DNA of 13,028 nucleotides, taken from NCBI GenBank assembly GCA_016302435.1, contig JAEDNQ010000053.1:1-13028 (forward strand), given 5' to 3'. The translations under genes were made by a program, and so were the position numbers. The notes beneath the pieces are model-generated. The model was given only the letters and a program-made list of their open reading frames with translations, was not told the origin of the DNA and did no database searches. This DNA comes from Bacteroidaceae bacterium (lineage in GTDB: Bacteria > Bacteroidota > Bacteroidia > Bacteroidales > Bacteroidaceae). Below are positions 1 to 9,200 of this stretch, piece by piece; within the stretch, counting starts at the first letter, position 1, and each line of letters begins with the position of its first letter.

Positions 1-105
1 ATAACAATCGAAACCTCTAACGGCAACGACCAACATATATAACAATCGAAACCTCTAACGGCAACGACCAACATACATAACAATCGAAACCTCTAACGGC
101 AACGA
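1..105. repeat. 38-bp tandem repeat, about 2.75 copies
   Basis: Two full 38-bp units (1-38 and 39-76) differ only at their last base (T against C). A third unit, 77-105, matches for 29 bp and then diverges. The units abut with no variable spacer, so this is a minisatellite and not a CRISPR. The array touches the left edge of the window and may extend further. It lies about 50 bp upstream of the gdhA start. No Bacteroidetes-type TAnnTTTG promoter element is evident within it or in 106-154. Its function is unknown. Confidence 0.9.
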
Positions 106-154
106 AGTTGGACCGTCGGGAGTAATTACAAACCTTATAAATAAAATAAACACT

Positions 155-1492
155 ATGGAAGTTGAGAAAATCATGCAGGAGCTGGAGCGCAAGCATCCAG
201 GTGAGCTTGAATATCTTCAGGCAGTGAGAGAAGTGCTGATGTCAGTCAAGGACGTGTACAACCAGCACCCCGAATTTGAGAAAGCAAGAATCATAGAGCG
301 ACTGGTGGAGCCTGAGCGCATCATCACCTTCCGTGTGCCATGGGTGGACGACAAGGGCGAGATACATGTCAACCTCGGCTACCGAGTGCAGTTCAACAGT
401 GCCATTGGTCCTTACAAGGGCGGCCTGCGCTTCCACTCATCGGTCAATCTGTCCATTTTGAAGTTCTTAGGCTTTGAGCAGACGTTCAAGAATGCGCTCA
501 CCACCCTGCCTATGGGCGGTGGCAAGGGCGGTTCGGACTTCTCCATCCGCGGAAGGTCGGCAGGAGAGGTGATGCGTTTCTGCCAGGCTTTCATGACAGA
601 GCTTTACCACAATATTGGTCCGGACGAGGATATACCTGCTGGCGACATAGGCGTAGGAGCCAGGGAGATAGGCTATCTCTTCGGCATGTACAAGAAGCTC
701 ACACGCCAGTGGAACGGTGTGTTGACAGGCAAGGGCATAGAATGGGGCGGTTCGCTCATCCGTCCAGAGGCCACCGGTTACGGCGCGCTGTACTTCGTCA
801 ATGAGATGCTGCGCACCCACGGCCACGACATCAAGGGCAAGACCATAGCCATAAGCGGATTCGGCAATGTGGCATGGGGAGCGGCGAAGAAGGCCACAGA
901 ACTGGGAGCGAAGGTCATCACCATCTCTGGTCCCGACGGTTACATCTACGACCCCGCAGGCCTCAACGAGGAGAAGATAGCCTACATGCTTGAGCTGCGT
1001 GCGTCAGGCAATGATATATGCGCTCCATACGCTGAGGAGTTCCCAGAGGCACAGTTTGTGGAAGGCAGGAAGCCATGGGAGGTGAAGTGTGACATAGCAC
1101 TGCCATGCGCCACACAGAATGAGCTTAACGGCGAGGATGCCGACATGCTCTTGGCCAACAAGCCGATATGCATAGCTGAGGTGTCCAACATGGGATGCAC
1201 TGCCGAGGCTGCTGAGAAGTTTGTGGCGGCAGGCCAGCTGTTCGCTCCGGGCAAGGCTGTCAACGCAGGAGGTGTAGCTACCTCTGGACTCGAGATGACC
1301 CAGAACTCCATGAGACTGAGCTGGAGCGAGGACGAGGTAGACCAGAAGCTGCACCAGATCATGCACAACATACATCAGCAGTGCGTGAAGTATGGCAAGC
1401 AGGAGAACGGATATGTCGACTACGTGAAGGGTGCCAACATAGCAGGCTTCATGAAGGTGGCCAACGCCATGATGGCACAGGGAGTGGTATAG
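155..1492 (+). CDS. gdhA: Glutamate dehydrogenase (hexameric, about 50 kDa subunit class)
   Basis: This enzyme catalyses the reversible reductive amination of 2-oxoglutarate with ammonia to glutamate in the cytoplasm. The 445 aa are the usual length of the small-subunit hexameric family. The substrate-domain lysines are visible: K88 in GPYKGGLRFH, K112 in FKNALTTLP and the catalytic K124 in PMGGGKGG, with D164 in PAGDIGVG. These match the spacing of K89, K113, K125 and D165 in the Clostridium symbiosum enzyme. The Rossmann dinucleotide loop is GFGNVA (235-240). The C-terminal part carries SNMGCTAEA and APGKAVNAGGV. The sequence resembles the Porphyromonas gingivalis enzyme, which uses NAD, while many relatives are annotated as NADP-dependent, so cofactor preference cannot be settled here. 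The ATG at 155 follows an AT-rich leader without a Shine-Dalgarno site, as is normal in Bacteroidetes. The gene appears monocistronic: a hairpin follows and the next gene converges. Confidence 0.96.
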   Translation: MEVEKIMQELERKHPGELEYLQAVREVLMSVKDVYNQHPEFEKARIIERLVEPERIITFRVPWVDDKGEIHVNLGYRVQFNSAIGPYKGGLRFHSSVNLSILKFLGFEQTFKNALTTLPMGGGKGGSDFSIRGRSAGEVMRFCQAFMTELYHNIGPDEDIPAGDIGVGAREIGYLFGMYKKLTRQWNGVLTGKGIEWGGSLIRPEATGYGALYFVNEMLRTHGHDIKGKTIAISGFGNVAWGAAKKATELGAKVITISGPDGYIYDPAGLNEEKIAYMLELRASGNDICAPYAEEFPEAQFVEGRKPWEVKCDIALPCATQNELNGEDADMLLANKPICIAEVSNMGCTAEAAEKFVAAGQLFAPGKAVNAGGVATSGLEMTQNSMRLSWSEDEVDQKLHQIMHNIHQQCVKYGKQENGYVDYVKGANIAGFMKVANAMMAQGVV

Positions 1493-1510
1493 AAGAGGGG
1501 AATGAGGGGT

Positions 1511-1604
1511 ACGTTAAGAACTTCAGGAACGTTAAGAACGTTAAGAACGTCAAGAACGTTAAGCACGACAGGAACGTCAGGAACGACTGTAACGACTGTA
1601 ACGA
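1511..1604. repeat. Degenerate 9-bp tandem repeat downstream of gdhA
   Basis: About ten contiguous 9-bp units with consensus near ACGTTAAGA run from 1511 to 1600 and break down in the few bases before the hairpin. Variants drift along the array: acgttaaga first, then acgacagga and acgtcagga, then two copies of acgactgta. The period is a multiple of three, so reading frames stay open on both strands and produce artificial Asn-Val-Lys-type repeats. The array lies 19 bp after the gdhA stop and ends at a strong hairpin, so it would form the 3' untranslated region of the gdhA transcript. Its function is unknown. Confidence 0.88.
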
Positions 1605-1647
1605 AGCGTGCGCACACTCCGCAGAGTGTGCGCACGCTGTCATTTTA
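1605..1647 (+). terminator. Perfect hairpin, probable gdhA terminator
   Basis: Bases 1605-1619 (agcgtgcgcacactc) pair perfectly with 1624-1638 around the 4-nt loop cgca, giving a GC-rich 15-bp stem. A short T-run (cattttag, 1641-1648) follows on the plus strand, which fits rho-independent termination of gdhA. On the minus strand the sequence beyond the hairpin is only mildly T-rich. Because the stem is symmetrical and sits between convergent genes, it may also stop transcripts from the GH5 gene. The U-tract is weak, so an mRNA-stabilising role is also possible. Confidence 0.75.
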
Positions 1648-1683
1648 GCCCCCTCCTCAGATCGGGCAGTCGAGAGAATCCAC

Positions 1684-1797
1684 TTACTTTGCTATAACCG
1701 TCCTTCCCTTCTCTTCTATGATGCTATAGCTGAGGGGCACGCCTGCTGCAGCACCGCTGAGCAGGTAGGCAGAGGATGTGCCATGGTCGGCAGACGC
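1684..1797 (-). other. In-frame C-terminal extension past the GH5 stop codon, resembling a T9SS sorting tail
   Basis: Reading the minus strand past the TAA at 1800-1798 in the same frame gives 37 further sense codons before a second TAA at 1686-1684. The translated segment contains YLLSG, followed about four residues later by GVPLSYSIIEEKGRTVIAK at the very end. This has the general shape of Bacteroidales type A C-terminal sorting tails: an aromatic-x-LSG motif, then a hydrophobic strand, then a gly-lys/arg-x-val-x-lys ending. Such tails usually follow the catalytic domain of secreted glycoside hydrolases. I infer that this is the severed tail of the GH5 gene, created by a nonsense change or a sequencing error at one codon. 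Alternatively the resemblance is chance, or the stop is real and the tail is decaying. Confidence 0.55.
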
Positions 1798-3021
1798 TTA
1801 GGGCGCACTGACCGACACAGACGCCGGCCATGTGGCATCCTTGCATCCCTCCATGATGGCTTCGAGGGCTATGGGGTTGAAGACGGTGAGGGTCTTGCGG
1901 TTGAGGATGCCCATGGATGGGCGTTGGCAGAAGTTGGTGTCCCAGACGAAGGGGATGACACCGTTGCGCACAGCATTGTAGCAGAGTGTCTTGTGCCATG
2001 AGCGCACGGAGGCATCGTGCAGTTCCTGGTTCTCGCCTTCTGGCATGACGCGCCAGAGCGTGCCAAATTCGCCCATGATGACAGGTATGCCCTTGCCTGC
2101 ATATTTCTGATTCATCAAGACCATCTCGTGCTGCATGGCCGCTTCTTCGCCCCATTTGACATTATGCTCCGACCCGCTGCAGTGGTTGCCCTCGCCCCAG
2201 TAGTAGGCTTGCTTGTCCCACGTCTCGTCCTTGCTCATCATGGTGAAGTTGTAGGGTGAGTAGTAGTGCACTTCGAGCATGAGGGCGTGTGGAGTGGCGT
2301 CGGTGGGTAAGAAATCGTATTTGGAGGCTAAGTCGATGTTGGTGCAAGGTGCTTGGACGACGAGGGTGCGCTTCTTGTTGTTGCCTCCTGTCTGGCGCAC
2401 GGCACTGACGAAGGCCTGATGGTAGCGCTTGAGGGTGTTGACATCGGCATCCTTGTCTTTGCTGTTGTCGCCAGCTGCATCGGGCTCATTCATGCCTGCG
2501 AAGAGGAGATGGTGGTCGTAGTTGCGGAAGCGATTGGCTATCTGCTTCCACATCATGCCGAGGATGAAGCTGTTCTTGTCCACCGAATCAGGTGTCTGTT
2601 CGGCAAAGGACTTCTCTATCCATCCTGAGTCGTAGTGGTCGTTGAGGACGACGTAGAGGCTGTCCTTTATGCAGTAGTCGACTACTTCCTGCACTCGGTC
2701 CATCCACTTGGGGTCAATATTGTAGTTGGCATCCATGTGGACAAACCATGAGCAGGGTATGCGCACTGACTTGAAGCCCTGTGACTTGACGAAATCGATG
2801 ACGGCCTGAGAGGTCTTAGTGTCCTGCCAGACTGTCTCGTAGTCGAGCTTATTGCTTATCCAGTCGTAGGGTCCGGGTTCGAGGGTGTTGCCAAGATTCC
2901 ATCCTGGGTACATTTCGGGGGCTATATCCACGGCATTCTTAAACTGCGGTTCGTCTTGCGCAGACATGGGTGTGGCCTTGAGTAGCAAGGCTGAAAGGAT
3001 TAGAAAAAGTGTTGGTTTCAT
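1798..3021 (-). CDS. Secreted glycoside hydrolase family 5 (endoglucanase-like), possibly C-terminally truncated
   Basis: This is a probable beta-glycanase (cellulase, mannanase or xyloglucanase type) acting outside the cytoplasm. Residue numbers count from the more upstream ATG at 3045. All eight residues conserved in GH5 are visible: R95 (SVRIP), H137 (NDHYD), N186 and acid/base E187 (GMNEP), H260 and Y262 (EVHYY), nucleophile E326 (IMGEFG) and W368 (FVWDT). The N-terminal GWNLGNTLE is also typical. H137 is followed by Tyr, where many relatives have His-His. The preferred start is the second ATG, at 3021. It begins a clean signal peptide (MKPTLFLILSALLLKATPMSAQ region, no lipobox), and the promoter element at 3056-3063 would place the transcript start almost on the 3045 ATG. 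The protein stops at SVSVSAP, and a sorting-like tail continues in frame after the stop. Exact substrate is undetermined. Confidence 0.92.
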   Translation of the reverse strand: MKPTLFLILSALLLKATPMSAQDEPQFKNAVDIAPEMYPGWNLGNTLEPGPYDWISNKLDYETVWQDTKTSQAVIDFVKSQGFKSVRIPCSWFVHMDANYNIDPKWMDRVQEVVDYCIKDSLYVVLNDHYDSGWIEKSFAEQTPDSVDKNSFILGMMWKQIANRFRNYDHHLLFAGMNEPDAAGDNSKDKDADVNTLKRYHQAFVSAVRQTGGNNKKRTLVVQAPCTNIDLASKYDFLPTDATPHALMLEVHYYSPYNFTMMSKDETWDKQAYYWGEGNHCSGSEHNVKWGEEAAMQHEMVLMNQKYAGKGIPVIMGEFGTLWRVMPEGENQELHDASVRSWHKTLCYNAVRNGVIPFVWDTNFCQRPSMGILNRKTLTVFNPIALEAIMEGCKDATWPASVSVSAP

Positions 3022-3055
3022 ATCACAAATATTGTTGTTCGTCATTTTGATGTTG

Positions 3056-3063
3056 CAAATATA
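3056..3063 (-). promoter_or_regulatory. Bacteroidetes-type -7 promoter element for the GH5 gene
   Basis: On the minus strand these bases read TATATTTG, an exact match to the TAnnTTTG element recognised by the Bacteroidetes primary sigma factor. No convincing TTTG -33 box lies at the expected distance upstream. The predicted transcript start is near 3050, leaving a leader of about 28 nt to the ATG at 3021 and almost none to the ATG at 3045. The rest of the divergent spacer up to 3246 shows no comparable element on the plus strand for sprA. Confidence 0.6.
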
Positions 3064-3246
3064 GTGCTTTTTGACTAATATTCCATTCTCCTCTCTTCAC
3101 TTTTTCGCTTTTCCGTACAATAAAACGCGCACACATACGTTATTATAAACAGGGCGAGTATCAGCACGTCATTACAGGGCTGCATCGCGCCACTACTTAC
3201 ATGTACAACGTGGTCGAAGTAAACGGCCTAACAATATTCAGAGAAC

Positions 3247-6200
3247 TTGAAGCACTTTCTTCGAAATATTATATACATTTTACTGGTCATGACAAGCGTG
3301 GGCTCTATTGCCGCAATGAGCAATAGGTATGTGACGTTTGGTATGGATGCGGCAGAGATGATAAATAGTGTGGCTGCATCTGACATGGCTGAGGCCGCTC
3401 CTGAGAGGGAGGCGGCTCTTGCTGATTCTGTCAAGGTGAAGAAGACGGACTACCCACAGGGAGGACATGCCGAGTCGTTTGCCATGGATCTCAAAGACCC
3501 TGAGAACATCAAGCCTGACACCGCCGTCTACGACGAGAAGGCCGGGGTGTATAAGGTGGGCACAAAGCTGGGGGATAAGTTTTTGAGCCAGCCTTGGTGG
3601 ATGACGCCGGAGGAGTATATGAAATGGTCGGAGAGACAGGCCTTCCTCGACCACTTCAAGATGCGCAATGACTCTCTCTTCGCTTCGAAGGGAAAGGACA
3701 AGTTTGACTTTACCGACATGCACTTTGACCTCGGCCCTGCTGAGAAGATCTTTGGTCCTGGAGGCGTGAGGGTGAAGACACAAGGTAGCGCGGAACTGAA
3801 GTTTGGATATAACTACAAGTTTACTGACGACCCGTCGCTCTCGGAGCGCAACCGCACGACTAAGTCGTTTGAGTTTGACGAGAAAATCAACATCAGCGTC
3901 AACGCCCAAGTGGGAGACAAGATGGACTTCAACATCAACTATAACACCGACGCTACGTTCGACTTCGACTCTAAAAACCTGAAGCTCAGCTATGAGGGCA
4001 AGGAAGACGAGATAGTCAAGCTGTTGGAGGCGGGTAACATAACCTTCCCCACCAACTCTTCCCTCATCAGGGGTTCGAGTGCCCTCTTCGGCATTCGCAC
4101 CGACCTTCAGTTTGGCAGGCTCAAGCTGCAGACGGTGGTGAGCCAGAAGGAGTCAAAGTCAAAGTCGGTGGGCAGCAAGGGAAGCACCCAGCTCGTGCCC
4201 TTTGAGATGCAGGTGAACGACTACGAGGCGGACACCCACTACTTCCTCGCCCACTACTTCCACGACACCTACGACAAGGCATGCTCTACCCTGCCCAACA
4301 TCACCAGCGGCATCACCATCAACCGCATAGAGGTGTGGGTGACGAACACTGGCGGACAGACGGAGAACACGCGCAACATCATCGGTCTTGTGGATCTGGC
4401 TGAACAGAAGAAGATTGGCAATGACAACTGGGCTTCAACAGGTGTGGCAAACCCTTGCAACGCAAGCAATAACCTCTACTCCAGCATGACCACTACCTAT
4501 GCCGACGCTCGCAACATTGACCAGACAACAACTGTGCTCGATGCCGTCATGCAGGGCGGTGTGGAATATGAGAAGGTGGAGAACGCTCGTCTGCTCACCT
4601 CGTCGGACTATACGCTCAACAAACACCTCGGATATATAAGCTTGAAGACATCCATGCAGGCTAATCAGGCTCTGGCCGTGGCGTATGAGTATACGTACAA
4701 CGGACAGACATATCAGGTAGGTGAGTTCTCTTCCGACCAGAAGGACAGCGACAAGGCTCTCTATGTCAAGCTCCTGAAGAACACAAGCAGCTCGCCAAAG
4801 ATAGCCAACTGGCGACTGATGATGAAGAATGTCTACAAGCTCAGAGCCATGTCGATACAGAAGGAGGACTTCAAGATGGACATCAAGTATCTGAGTGACA
4901 CTACTGGCGTCAACCTCAACTATCTGCCCGAGGAGCAGTTCAAGCAGACGACGCTGCTGAAGATGATGAACCTCGACCGACTGGACAACAACAACAAGAC
5001 GAATCCTAACGGTAAGTTTGACTATCTGGAGGGATATACCATCCAGGCGCAAAACGGACGTATCATCTTCCCTGTGGCTGAACCTTTCGGACAGTGGCTC
5101 AGAGACAAGATAGGCAACCACGCCGTGGCTGACAAGTACTGCTACGACGAACTCTACGACTCGACGAAGACGGCTGCCACACAGGTGACGGAGAAGAATA
5201 AGTTCACACTCATGGGAGAGTACAAGGCTACGCGCTCGGGCACTATCCAGATAGGCAATGGCATGTCTGCCATTCCGCAGGGCTCAGTGACCGTGACGGC
5301 TGGCGGCGTGACTCTCGTGGAGGGCACTGACTATACGGTGGACTATGCCGGAGGAGAGGTGACCATCATCAACCAGAGCATCCTGGACGCTGGCACCAAT
5401 ATCAATGTCAGCCTTGAGGAGAGCAGCGAGTACGGTTCCATGCGAAAGACCATGGTGGGCTTGAACTGGGAATATGAGCTGTCGAAGAGTCTGTCCTTTG
5501 GCGGTACGTTCCTCAAGGTGAACGAGAAGCCTCTGACATCGAAGGTGGCCATGGGCGCTGAACCGCTAAACAACACTCTGTGGGGACTGCACCTCAACTG
5601 GAAGCAAAACTCGCAGTGGCTGACCAACATGCTCGACAAGATACCTCTGCTCAACCTGTCGGCTCCCTCGTCCATATCCTTCACGGGCGAATATGCTCAG
5701 CTCGACGCAGGCAAGTCGAAGGAGACGCAGGGAGGTGCATCGTATCTCGATGACTTCGACAACAACAAGGAGGTCTCTGACGTGAGCAACCCGAAGGACT
5801 GGATGCTCTCCTCTACCCCCTCGCACCTCGAATATGGCAAGCTGTCGAACGATGTGCGCTACGGCTATAACCGTGCGCGCCTGGCATGGTATAACATCGA
5901 CCCTCTCTTCACACGACGCTCCTCGTCGCTCACTCCAAGCCACATAAAGAGTGACCTCGACCAGCTCTCCAACCACTATGTGAGAGAGGTGTACGTGAGA
6001 GAGGTGTACCCCAACCGCGACACCAATCAGGGAGAGAGCAACACGCTGAGCGTGCTCAACCTCGCCTACTATCCGCAGGAGCGTGGCCCCTACAACCTTG
6101 ACACCGACGTGGATGACCACGCTCGTCTGAACAGCCCTGAGAAGAGATGGGGCGGCATGATGAGACGCATCAATGAGAGTGACTTCGAAAATGCCAATGT

Positions 6201-9200
6201 GCAGTATATCGAGTTCTGGATGATGGATCCGTTCATCTACACTAAGGATGACAAGCGCTATGGCGGTGACTTCTACATCAACCTCGGCGACATCAGCGAG
6301 GACATTCTCAAGGACGGAAAGAAATACTACGAGAGCGGCATGCCTGTCAGCAATGCTGCCACTTACACCGAAACGGTGTGGGGACGCGTGCCAAGCGAGA
6401 AGTCGGTAGTCTACTCTTTCTCCAACGAGAGCGGCGCAAGGCAGAAGCAGGACATCGGTCTCAATGGTCTGGCTGACGCCGACGAGAGGACATACGGCAT
6501 CTATGCCGACTATCTCAACGAGATGAAGAGCAAGGTGACTCCTGCTGTCTTCGACTCGCTGTACAACGACCCAGCCGGCGATGACTACCACTATTTCCGC
6601 GGCAGCGACTACGATGCCCGACAGACTTCTATCCTCGACAGATACAAACTCATCAACTCGCCCGAGGGCAACTCGCCCAACACGAGCGAGTCGGCTGAGA
6701 GCTACTCTACTGCCTACAAGAGCACTCCCGACGCAGAGGATGTCAACTCGGACTACACCATGAACGAGTATGAGAACTTCTACGAGTATCATGTCAGCCT
6801 CCGACCAGAGGACATGATGGTGGGACGCAACTTCATCGTCGACTCAAGGGAGACTTCCGTCTCGCTGCGCAACGGCAATAAGGAGACCATGACATGGTAT
6901 CTCTTCCGCATACCTGTAGATCAGTATGAGGGGAAGCAGGGAAGCATCAACGACTTCTCCAGCATACGCTTCATGCGCATGTACATGACTGGCTTTGCTG
7001 AGCCTATAGTCGTCCGCATGGCTAACCTCGACCTCGTCAAGGGCAACTGGCGCAACTACACCAAGACGCTCTACACTGGCGAGAAGCCCAGCATCAGCGG
7101 CTCTCTCGTGGCTTCTACGGTCAACATAGAGGAGAACAACGACAAGACTCCCGTCAACTATGTGCTGCCTCCTGGCGTGACCCGTATTCTCGACCCATCG
7201 CAGCCTCAGCTCACTCAGGACAACGAGCAGGCGCTGGCTCTCACCGTGGAGAATCTTGCCACTGGCGACGCACGTGCCGTCTACAAGACAATGAATAAGG
7301 ACCTGCGCAACTACCGACACCTGCAGATGTTCATCCACGCCAATGCGATGGAAGGGGACAACGAGTTGCAGGACAACCAGATGAGTGTCTTCGTGAGATT
7401 GGGCAGCGACTACAAGAGCAACTACTACGAATATGAGATACCGCTCCGACTGACTCCTGCCGGACACTATGACACCTACACTACTCAGGGCTGCACAGCA
7501 GTATGGCCCGAGGAGAACATGCTGGACATTGACTTCAGTGTGCTCACCGACCTGAAGCATGAGCGCAACAAGGCAAAGGCAAGAGGCGAAGCGAGCTACA
7601 CAACGCTCTACTATGCCTACGACAAGAACAAGCCGAACAACAAGGTCAGCGTCATCGGCAATCCGTCGCTCGGCGAGGTGAAGACCATGATGATAGGTGT
7701 GCGAAACAACGGCCGCCGCACGGGCAGCGTGGAGGTCTGGGTCAATGAACTGCGCATGCAGGACTTCTCCAACGACGGTGGATGGGCAGCCCAGGGCAAC
7801 CTCAACGTGCAGCTCTCCGACTTCGGCTCGGTCAACATGACAGGACACGTGGAGACGGCTGGCTTCGGAGGACTGGAGGAAGGCATCAACGAGAGGCGTG
7901 ACGACAACCTCTACGAATGGAGCATCACGACACAGTTTGAGCTGGGCAAGTTCTTCCCCTCCAAGTGGAAGATGACGCTGCCGCTCTACTACTCTTACTC
8001 ATGGCAGAAGATTTCGCCTAAGTACAATCCGTTTGACACTGACATGCTGCTTAAGGACGCTCTCAACGAGTGTGAAAACCAGTCGGCTCGTGACTCGCTG
8101 AGCAGCCTCACAGAGTCGGTGGTGAAAAACAAGAACTTCTCGTTGAGCAACTGGAAGTCGGGCATCCAGAGCCGCAAGCCCATGCCGTACGACCCTGCCA
8201 ACTTCTCTGTCAGCTACAGCTACAGCCAGAAGTACAAGACAGGTGAAACTACTGTATATGAAAACGAGGAGAACTGGAAACTTAACTTCTCTTACAACTA
8301 CTCGCCAAAGTTCAAGGCTTGGGAACCCTTCAAGAACATGAAGGGCAAGTCTAAATGGCTTGACATCATCAAGGCGCAAAACCTGCAGTGGCTACCGCAG
8401 AGCATTGGTTTCAACTCCGACATCTCACGCAGCTACTATGAGTTCCAGGAAAGGGACATCGACGCTGGCACTAAGCTGCCTGTGGTCTTCTCTGACCAGA
8501 TTCTCTGGAACAGGGACCTGACCATCAGATGGGACATCTTCAAGGCTCTCAAACTCTCATGGACATCGTCTACTCATGCGGAGATAGAGGAACCGTACAC
8601 TGTGGTCAACAAAAACCTCTACCCCGATGAATATGCGGCATGGAAAGACTCGGTGAAGAGAAGCTTCGCTTCCTTCGGTCGACCGCTGACATACCGCAGC
8701 ACCTTCACTGGCTCTTACCAGGTGCCGTTCAACAAGATACCTTGCTTCGACTGGATCACAGCCGACGGTTCGTACAACGCCAACTACAACTGGACTCGCG
8801 GCACAGAGCTGGAGGACGGCACTTCGCTCGGACACACGGCAAGTTCGCAGCGCACGGTCAACATCAACGGTAAGTTCAACCTTGAGAACCTCTACAAGAA
8901 GTGGAAGTTCCTGGCCGACGTGGAGAAACGCTTCTCGGGCAGCAAGAACAGCACGGCTAACTCTCGCAATGGGTCAAGGACATCAAGGACAAACAACAAG
9001 AACGACAAAGACAGCAAGAGTGCCAAAGACAGCAAGAATGCCAAGGACGGAAAAGGCGACAAGGGCAACTCTGACGAGGCGGACAGCAAGGACGGTGGCA
9101 AGGCGGCAAGCAAGAAGAAGGGATTCACCAAAGAGGTGACGCTCAACGACTCTACTGACGTGGAAGTCAAGCACGGACAGAACAGCAAACGCATCATCGT

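Noticed and set aside
1..105. Possible CRISPR array
   Set aside because: The units abut directly with no unique spacers, and no cas gene is in the window.
1381..2001. Plus-strand open frame of about 200 codons with an Asn-Val-Lys repeat
   Set aside because: It overlaps the end of gdhA and lies antisense to GH5. Its repeat is just the 9-bp array read in frame, and the period of nine keeps any frame open.
3064..3246. Search for a sprA promoter in the divergent spacer
   Set aside because: I found no TAnnTTTG match with suitable spacing on the plus strand. AT-rich stretches such as ttattataaac do not fit the consensus well enough to report.
5566..6792. Long minus-strand open frame of about 400 codons inside sprA
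   Set aside because: It is antisense to strongly family-like SprA sequence. The protein is Val/Leu/Arg-rich with no recognisable motif, as expected for a shadow of GC-rich codons.
6844..7848. Second long minus-strand open frame (about 330 codons) inside sprA
   Set aside because: It has the same shadow composition, lies opposite conserved SprA segments, and has no promoter or leader.
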